Positions 57,304 to 64,000 of a stretch of 64,000 nucleotides of DNA are shown here, one piece after another. The DNA is from Posidonia oceanica. Taxonomy: Eukaryota; Streptophyta; Magnoliopsida; Alismatales; Posidoniaceae. Under the pieces are notes generated by a model. It saw only the letters and a program-made list of their open reading frames with translations, was not told the DNA's origin and did not search any database. The DNA is taken from NCBI GenBank assembly GCA_037176725.1, contig JAZBRS010000014.1, positions 70,662,501-70,726,500 of the forward strand, in the 5' to 3' direction. Within the stretch, counting starts at the first letter, position 1, and each line of letters opens with the position of its first letter. The position numbers and the translations under genes are program-made.

Positions 57304-58505
57304 ATGGGTTTCCCCACTCTAGTGACCCCGGCACACTGTTCTGAGATCCTGTGAGAGTGGATCGGCAAGCTTACCAAAGATGACCGCGAGAAGCTGCGCC
57401 TATGGGGCATTCCAACCAAATTGCTGAAGGCTGCTGATGTAGAAGTGAGCCGCCATCTTCTGTGCGCCGCCGCAAGGTTCTGGAAACCGGCACACCATGT
57501 CTTCCGTTTTGGCAGAACTGAACTGACACCTACATTGGAGGAAGTGCGCTGGATCTGTGGCTTTTCCAAGATCTTGGGGCCGCCCATCTTCATGAGGCGT
57601 GACGGATACATTGCGGTCCAGAAACAGCTGACTAGGCTCTCTACTCGAAGTTGCCAGCAAACACTGATTTGCACCAGCGGGCCCACGCCCCTACTTCGCC
57701 TAGCATATTTTGATGATACTGTGGAAAAGTGCGCTGAACTCGGAGATGAGCTGTGGCTCTGAGGATTTGTTACCCGTTTCCTAGGCGAGCTGGTCTTTAC
57801 TCATGGTAAAGCGACAGTGGCCGTCGAGATCGCCGAAATAGCACTCGCTGTGGTGACTCGGCAGATAGACCTGGCGCCGGTTGTTCTGGCAGAAACATAC
57901 CGCGGACTAGACCGCATTTCGCATCGCTGCCGCCACTTTCATGGTTGCGGAGCACTTATTCAGGTCTGGCTAGCTGCACACATCGAGATGGACCTTCTGC
58001 GCCCCAGGTACATGCTTTTGAGGCCTACTGCAACTGCGGCCATGCCAAGACAGTCAAGAGCGTCAAGGAAGAATATGAGAAGTTATCAGAGCTGATAGAT
58101 GACACAGTAACCTGGCGTATCATACCTTTCATGGCCGAACCATTCACTGTCTTCTTCAGCACACGCGACATGCGGCTGATCGTACTACCAGGATTCACCG
58201 TGGGTGTGGAATACCACCCTATCAGGGTCATGCACCAGTTCGATTTCCAGCAGGACACCTTTGTCGACAGCACAGCACCTAGGCTCCTTTAAGCATATCC
58301 CCTCAGTACAACTGCCCCAACGAAGGAACTAGCCAATCTGATGCAGCATGGAGTGCGATCAACAGACATCGCGGCTACGAGAAGCACAGGGTGTACTCCT
58401 GAGTACATCACCGAGGTGCAAGACCTTTGGCCCATCGATGAAATCCCGCCAAGCGGTCCCTTGTTCCCTGACTCTGGAAAATCAAAGAAGGCTCGAACCA
58501 GCTAG
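57304..58505 (+). pseudogene. Extra retrotransposon ORF of C, DUF7745-like, three stops and a frameshift
   Basis: Homologous over its length to 1159-2361. ATG 57304 (MGFPTLVTPAHCSEIL). Stops: TGA 57352 (A has CGA), TGA 57760 (A has CGA), TAA 58290 (A has CAA); one C lost near 58005 shifts the frame after DLLRP. All three stops are C-to-T changes. Family landmarks remain: ARFWKPAHHVFRFG, ELTPTLEEVRWICGF, VVLAETYRGLDRI, HGCGALIQVWLAAH and VEYHPIRVM. A and C break at different places, so each shows the other's ancestral codons and the ancestor was open for about 400 codons. Confidence 0.75.
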
Positions 58506-58969
58506 AGCCGTTATGCAGCTGTCATTTAGTTTCCTTTCAAGTTATGTTGTATCTTCTGGCCCGCCACAGGCATGTAATCAACAGTTCTATCAATGCAAAA
58601 GTGTTTTGTGCTGGCTGCTCGGATTTCAAAGCTACTTAATGCATTCCATGTTCCTTACCAATCATATCCTGAGGCCCCTGGCCAGGCTTGTTGCCCACAT
58701 GACGCAGGAAAGTCATCAACAATCAACCCAGACTTCAAAACCTCTGCGGACCCACGCCGTCAAATCCTGCTACCAGACATCCCCAGCTGAGTCTCCGTCG
58801 GGCTGGTACCCCAAACTACTCGTTTGACAAACACGTTAGTTTTGTCCATCCTTTGCTTTTCGATGCCAGGGACACTTCGGCTGACCCCTGGTATCATCCT
58901 GATACCAGGGGCATCTTTTTAGATGTCCTGCGGTATCTCATCCGTATCATCCCTTGATTTCCCCTTTGC
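58506..58969 (+). other. 3' flank of the extra ORF in C
   Basis: No gene. Aligns with 2362-2810 of A, including the run GGGCTGGTACCCCAAACTACT and the ACCAGGGGCATCTTTT segment. Confidence 0.6.
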
Positions 58970-59610
58970 CGGCCGATAAGTCCGATATCTTATCATCTCT
59001 TTCCCTTTGCCGGTCGATAAGTCCGATATCTTATCACCTCTTCCTCTTTGCCGGCCGATAAGTCCGATATCTTATCATTCCTTTATCCCCTCTTTGCCGG
59101 CCGATAAGTCCGATATCTTATCACTCCATTCTTTTATTCATTTGCCAACCGGTAAGTCCGATATCTTATCACCCCTTTCCCTTTACCGGCCGATAAGTCC
59201 GACATCTTATCATTCCCTTCCTCCCTCTTTGCCGGCCTATAAGTCCGATATCTTATCACCTCTTCCTCTTTGCCGGCCGATAAGTCCGATATCTTATCAT
59301 TCCTTTATCCCCTCTTTGCCGGCCGATAAGTCCGATATCTTATCACTCCATTCTTTTATTCATTTGCCGGCCGGTAAGTCCGATATCTTATCACCCCTTT
59401 CCCTTTGCCGGCCGGTAAGTCCGATATCTTATCATTCCTTTATTCCCTCTTTGCCGGCCGATAAGTCCGATATCTTATCACCCCTTTCCCTTTGCCGGCC
59501 GATAAGTCCGATATCTTATCATTCGTTTATTCCCTCTTTGCCAGTCGATAAGTCCGATATCTTATCACCCCTTTCTCTTTACCGGTCGATAAGTCTGATA
59601 TCTTATCAAT
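58970..59610 (+). repeat. Array of about 15 GATAAG/CTTATC hairpins (element C)
   Basis: Units of 37-48 bp, each with GCCGGCC-like lead, then GATAAG-TCCGATAT-CTTATC. Three units have GGTAAG in the left arm (near 59147, 59369, 59416), which still pairs as G.U in RNA; one (near 59237) has TATAAG and loses the outermost pair. The 221-codon frame across the array (59007-59672) is a product of the repeat, not a gene. Confidence 0.85.
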
Positions 59611-59659
59611 CCCTTTCTGATCAATCAATCAATCAATCAATCAAGCAATCAATCACTGC

Positions 59660-60556
59660 TCTTTCTGGTTGATAGGACCGTAAACTATCATCTTGGGCTG
59701 ATATCCAAAACTATCCTGCAGTTGTGTTATACGGCTGACACCCAGTAACTGTCACTCGTAATTGCCCCCTTCCGGTTGATAGGACCGTAAACTATCATTG
59801 TTTGGCTGATGATCCAAAACTCATCCTAGGCTGATATCCAAAACTATCACTGGCAATTACGTTATACGGCTAATATCCAGTAACTATCCCTTGCAATTGC
59901 TCTTTCCGGTTGATAGGACCGTAAACTATCATTCTTTGGCTGATGATCCAAAACTCATCCTGGGCTGATATCCAAAACTATCACTCGCAATTGCATTATA
60001 CGGCTGATATCCAGTAACTATCACTCGCAAACACCCCTTCCGGTTGATAGGACCGTAAACTATCATTCTCTGGCTGATGATCCAAAACTCATCCTGGGCT
60101 GATATCCAAACCTATCACGGGTTTGCGTTATACGGCTGATATCCAGTAACTATCCCTCATAATTGCACCTTCCGGTTGATAGGACCGTAAACTATCATTC
60201 TTTCGCTGATGATCCAAAACTCATCCTGGGCTGATATCCAAAACTATCACTCGCAATTATGTTATACGGCTGATATCCAATAACTATCCCTCATGGTTTG
60301 CCCTTTCCGGTTGATAGGACCGTAAACTATCACTTATGGCTGATGATCCAAAACTCATCCTGGGCTGATATCCAAAACTATCACCTGCAACCATGTTATA
60401 CGGCTGATATCCAGTAACTATCACTCACAACTGCACCTTCCGGTTGATAGGACCGTAAACTATCGCTTCCGGTTGATAGGACCGTAAACTATCACTCTCG
60501 GCTGATGATCCGAAACTCATCCCCCCCGGCCGATAAGTCCGATAACTTATCATCTC
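59660..60556 (+). repeat. Higher-order hairpin array of element C (about 27 hairpins, 132-135 bp period)
   Basis: A four-hairpin cassette repeats about five times: GATAG/CTATC, GATGA/TCATC, GATA/TATC with an AAAC loop end, GATA/TATC with an AGTAAC loop end. GGTTGATAGG landmarks fall at about 59774, 59908, 60042, 60174, 60309 and 60442. One unit (near 59735) is GACA/TGTC, one (59867) has AATA and loses a pair, and the last (near 60534) is GATAAGT/ACTTATC. Position and unit types match the array in A, though A's units are ordered differently. Confidence 0.88.
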
Positions 60557-61058
60557 CTTCGCGCAACTTCATTCCAAAAGACAGAGCCCCGCATCCCTCC
60601 GCGCCAGGAGAGGGTCCCCCTCTCCCGTCGCACCTCTGTAGTTTTGGTTACCCCTTTTCTGCACGGCTCCAACCGCCTTGCTTGCTTGCTCCCTCGGGCG
60701 AGAACAAGCTGCCCCTTTTTCCCCTCCTTGTTGCGTAGGTTTGGACTTACTGCCAAGTTCCGCGTCACGCTGCAGCTCCCCCTTTCAGCATCCTGTTGCA
60801 TCAACTCTTCAGTCGCGCAACATCACAAGCTAGTCTAAGCATCATCGGCATCATCGGCATCATCAGCATCATCCGCGTTGTATCAGCTTCCCCATCTGTA
60901 CTAACTCCGGCACTAACTTTTGCATTGCATCAGCATTAGCATACATTGCATTCCATCCATCTGCACCTGTAGTTTGCATTGCGGCAACGATCTACGACGT
61001 TCGGTGCATCCGCCGAATAAGTGGCTCACACCGACAGCAATCGTCTGGCTCTCTTTGG
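60557..61058 (+). other. Pre-PPT segment of element C
   Basis: About 500 bp, no convincing gene. A CATCGGCAT/CATCAGCAT trinucleotide-rich stretch lies at 60838-60875. The segment 60890-61058 is conserved with A. Confidence 0.5.
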
Positions 61059-61147
61059 TCAGATGGGGTGTCTCGTCAACCCTAAGCAGCAGCCTCGCTT
61101 TGCTAGACCTCACTCAGGGAGGGGCATCTGTTGACACCCCATTTTGA
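61059..61147 (+). promoter_or_regulatory. PPT hairpin of element C
   Basis: Left arm 61059-61072 (TCAGATGGGGTGTC) pairs with 61133-61147 (GACACCCCATTTTGA) in the 3' LTR, allowing one bulge and one changed pair (G.U in RNA). The loop contains the polypurine tract. Counterpart of 4988-5076. Confidence 0.6.
61115..61128 (+). promoter_or_regulatory. Polypurine tract of element C
   Basis: CAGGGAGGGGCATC immediately before the LTR start TGTTGACACC; identical to the tract in A. Confidence 0.8.
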
Positions 61148-64000
61148 CAGGCTGAATCGATTGGAATCTTCTGGTAGCTTCTGAACCCAAACCAAGGTCC
61201 AAACCCACACTTTTCCTTTCTTCTTTCCCCTCAAAACAAGCCCAAACTCAACCTAAGATTACACCCCTTTTCCGAACTCAAAAACTACCCAAAAACCATA
61301 GGAAAACTCACCCTTCCTAACTTAGCAAACCCACCAAAGAGCCCTCAAAATTTCAAACCAAAACCACTCCCAAAAACCCTAGAAAACCTAGGCAAAACTA
61401 CCCTTTTTCTACACCTCAAAACCCTTCCAAAACTTTCTCAAAACCAAACCGAAACCCTGGGACCAACACTAGGGACCATAGGCCACACACCCACCAAAAT
61501 TCACCCTTTTTCAAAACCTCTAAACCCTCCTTTTACCCAAATTATCCTTTTCTCTCTCCTAGATTATTCTTTTCTCTCTCCTCTCTCTCTCCTGATTATC
61601 CTCCTTTTCTCCCTCTTTTTTGCCTGGCTGTAGGCCCCCCCTGTGCTTCTATCTGTTCTCAATCTTATTCCTATTTTTATCTTATTTTTACCATTTTCCT
61701 GGATTTTTAAAAATTATTTTCTTTCAACTCCTCTCTTTCCTCTTTATTCCTCCATTTCTCTCTTTTCTTCTTCCTTTCAATTTCCTTTCCTTTTCTCTTA
61801 CTAAACCCCTAAAAACCCTTAAAAATCCTTCAAAACTCCAAAACAAAAGGAAAACAAATCAAAACCCTAAGGAAAATAATTAAAAACATTAAACAAACAA
61901 TTAAAAATCTAAACCTAACTAAATCTAGCCAAAATGGGAAACCAAAAATGCAACTAAAAAAATGCGAAACCAACTAAAAGAAAATGCTGTAAAATCAAGG
62001 GAAAAACCAAAAAGCAATCAAAACAAGTCAAAGTAAGAACCCTACTAAAAATAATCAAAAACGAATCCTAAAAAAGAAGAAAACAATTAAAAACATTAAC
62101 ACAAGTAATTAATCAAAAAACACTTAACCAATCTAAAAGAAACAACCAAAAAATTTGAAACAACTTAAAAACATTTAATTAAAGAACTCAATAAGAAAAC
62201 TTAACCAAAAAATATTAAAAGAATTTGACAAACAAAATCAAAGAGCAATTTAAAAAAAAAAGACTTAAGAAAAAACTAAAAAAAAAACTAAAAGACTAAA
62301 GCTCCTCCTAATTAATCAAGAAGCAATCCATTAAAAAAGCCTAAAATCCCAACTTGACAAGAAAAACTTAACAAAGAAAACTTAACTAAAAAAACTATCA
62401 AAAATTTTAACAAACATTTAAACCAAATCAAAAACAATTTAAAGAAAACTTAAATCCTAAAAACTTAAATGAAAACTAAAAATCCTTCTAACCCTAATTA
62501 ACTTAAAAATAATCTTTAAAAACCTAATTAAAACATCCTAACTTAAAAAGCAACCACTCTAAATTGTTTTCAAAACTTTTCATCCTCTTTCTATTTTTAT
62601 TTTAATTTTTTTCTTTTTCTTCCCTTCCTTCCCCTTCTTTCTTTCTTCTTCCCTATTTTTCTTTTCCGTTTTTTTTCTGGTCCGGCCCACTAACCCCTCT
62701 CCTCCTTCCTTTCCTTTCTTTTTTTTTTTAACTCTTTTTCTCCCGTGCACTTGAGGCCCCGCCCACGCCCGCAGCAGCTCTCCTCCTCCTCCCTCCTTCT
62801 TCCGCTCCCGCTTCCTTCTTCTCTGGTTTTTCTTTCCTTTTTCTCTGCAACCTTCTGCTCCAGTCGACAACGCATCGTCCTCTCCTGGCCGTCCTTGTGC
62901 GCCGCATGTTGTCTGCCCAGGCCGGACCAACACGCGCCGCCTGCCTCAGCTGTGCGTCTCCCACTACCTCTTCCGGCAATTAATTGCCGCCGAACTTGCA
63001 GCCTCACCAGTAGAACAAAACCAGTAGCGCCCGACTAGAAAGACTTCCTTCTCGGCCCAGAAAGCTCCATGCTCTTCCTTGTGCAATCCCCAGCCGAAGA
63101 ACCCAAGAAATCCACCCTCTTCCTACTGCAATTCAGCATCCTTCTTCCTCTTCTTTTCCATCCACACCAGAACCCGTTCCACCCAGGAGAATCCCTCCAA
63201 TTTCCTCCCCAAATCCACCCAGACAACCACCATTACAGCCACCCATTCAGCAGCCCAAACCACCCTGAATCCACCCCCCAGTTCACCCCGAACCAAGCCA
63301 GAACCCATCACTCCATCTTCCCAAAATTCCCCCTTCTTCCATTCACAAAATCCCTCCAAACTCTACCACCAAACCCACCAGCACACTACCTTCCAGACCC
63401 CCCAAACCATTAGCCATCTCTTCCCTCGCAGCCAGAGACCTCCACAACAAACACCTCTGCCCAATTCTGTCCAAAATTCACCCGACAACCAAACCTCCTC
63501 TCCAGCCTTTCCCCAGTCCTCCTAAGCATCCACACACACTCACAAACCCTCCAGAAGTTCACCGGCATCCTCCAGCTGATCCGGAGAGCAGCAAACAAAC
63601 CTACCCACCTCAGGCAGTCTGCAGAGCACCCACAGGAGCCAAACTCCGCTCCGTCCGTCGAAGCTTCGTTCCAGAGATCTAGGAAGCTCCGAAGAGCTCC
63701 ACTGATCCGTTCCCACCGCTCTCGAGCCGACGACGACGTCTGCAACCTCCGGACGACCTCCGCCGGCGAGTGCTGAAGCAGCTGACGTCGGGGGGACACC
63801 TCAGCCCGCGAAACAAGTACCTCTCCCTCCCTGAAGCTTAAATTTCTTCCTCTCGTGCTTTTCCAGCCATTATATTAGGATTTCTTCTCCTCATTCGCCG
63901 GGTCAGCTCCGCCATTGACCCGTCTTCTCCGGCGAGCTCGACGCTCGCCTCACCGCGTCTGTGAGCAGAATGCCGCTCCGGCCGTCCCCTGAGAACCGCT
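61129..64000 (+). repeat. 3' LTR of element C, first 2872 bp
   Basis: Aligns with 40336-43200 of the 5' LTR; the rest is outside the window. Differences are few in the A-rich block (61800-62570) but frequent in the GC-rich block, mostly C/T or G/A changes at CG. One insertion relative to the 5' LTR repeats a CTCTCTCC-type pyrimidine unit near 61555-61580. Confidence 0.9.

Larger units (their letters stand above)
40336..64000 (+). mobile_element. Element C: near-complete giant Tat/Ogre-like Ty3/gypsy retrotransposon
   Basis: 5' LTR 40336-45847, internal domain 45848-61128 (15.3 kb), 3' LTR from 61129, cut by the window end. With a full 3' LTR it would be about 26 kb. Order: primer site, leader, gag, protease, RT, RNase H, additional RNase H, integrase, spacer, DUF7745-type ORF, hairpin arrays, polypurine tract. 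Dual RNase H, tRNA-Arg priming, very long LTRs and the DNGS protease place it in the Tat/Ogre group. Unlike classical Ogre there is no ORF upstream of gag. The LTR pair is very similar in the A-rich block (about five substitutions over roughly 550 bp by eye), with more transitions in the GC-rich block. Confidence 0.9.

Noticed and set aside
59007..59672. 221-codon open frame with repeated PISPISYHS text
   Set aside because: It is a translation of the GATAAG hairpin array. The frame is open because the units lack stops, and there is no start, domain or conservation.

Overview
The window is plant nuclear heterochromatin. It is almost wholly nested transposable elements; I see no intact host gene, tRNA, rRNA or CRISPR array. 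The evidence for a plant is: Tat/Ogre-type Ty3/gypsy retrotransposons with two RNase H domains and a tRNA-Arg primer site, a plant-type LINE zinc-binding tail, a PIF/Harbinger transposase, a plant pterin-aldehyde-reductase-like fragment, and CCCTAAA telomere-type repeats. The species cannot be fixed from the sequence.

Layout. (1) 1-10375: the 3' part of element A, a giant Ty3/gypsy element: post-integrase spacer, an extra downstream ORF of the plant-mobile-domain/DUF7745 type (one stop), a 37-bp tandem array, an array of 38 small hairpins, the polypurine tract, and a 5.3-kb 3' LTR. (2) 10376-30453: an older island with a decayed PIF/Harbinger element, a short-chain-dehydrogenase gene fragment, a 5'-truncated LINE on the plus strand and a decayed GRF zinc-finger gene on the minus strand. 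The LINE reading frame is split by a 6.2-kb solo LTR (E1, 15886-27941), itself split by a 5.8-kb solo LTR (E2, 19576-25421). Both have 5-bp target duplications with one mismatch. (3) 30454-30749: the first 296 bp of an LTR (D), interrupted by element B. (4) 30750-40335: element B, with a 2.85-kb 5' LTR, primer site, gag, protease and the start of reverse transcriptase, broken off by insertion of C. (5) 40336-64000: element C, with a 5.5-kb 5' LTR, 15.3 kb of internal sequence and the first 2.9 kb of the 3' LTR. If its 3' LTR is full length, C is about 26 kb. Order of events: D, then B into D, then C into B; separately LINE, then E1 into it, then E2 into E1.

Element logic. Gag, protease, RT, RNase H, additional RNase H (aRH) and integrase are co-linear in one ancestral frame (still seen from protease to RT in B). 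A separate DUF7745-type ORF lies in sense downstream of integrase in both A and C. Copies are defective, mostly through C-to-T changes that turn CAG, CAA or CGA into stops, although the second RNase H and integrase of C remain open in a 731-codon frame.

Most unusual: the arrays of short hairpins upstream of the polypurine tract, whose arms change in a compensatory way (GATA/TATC, GACA/TGTC, GATGA/TCATC, GATAG/CTATC, GATAAGT/ACTTATC). Also notable are a copy of the first 10 nt of the tRNA-Arg primer site inside the LTR, 172-174 nt before the LTR end in four of five LTRs; a hairpin that puts the polypurine tract in its loop; and a conserved splice-donor-like site within the LTRs.
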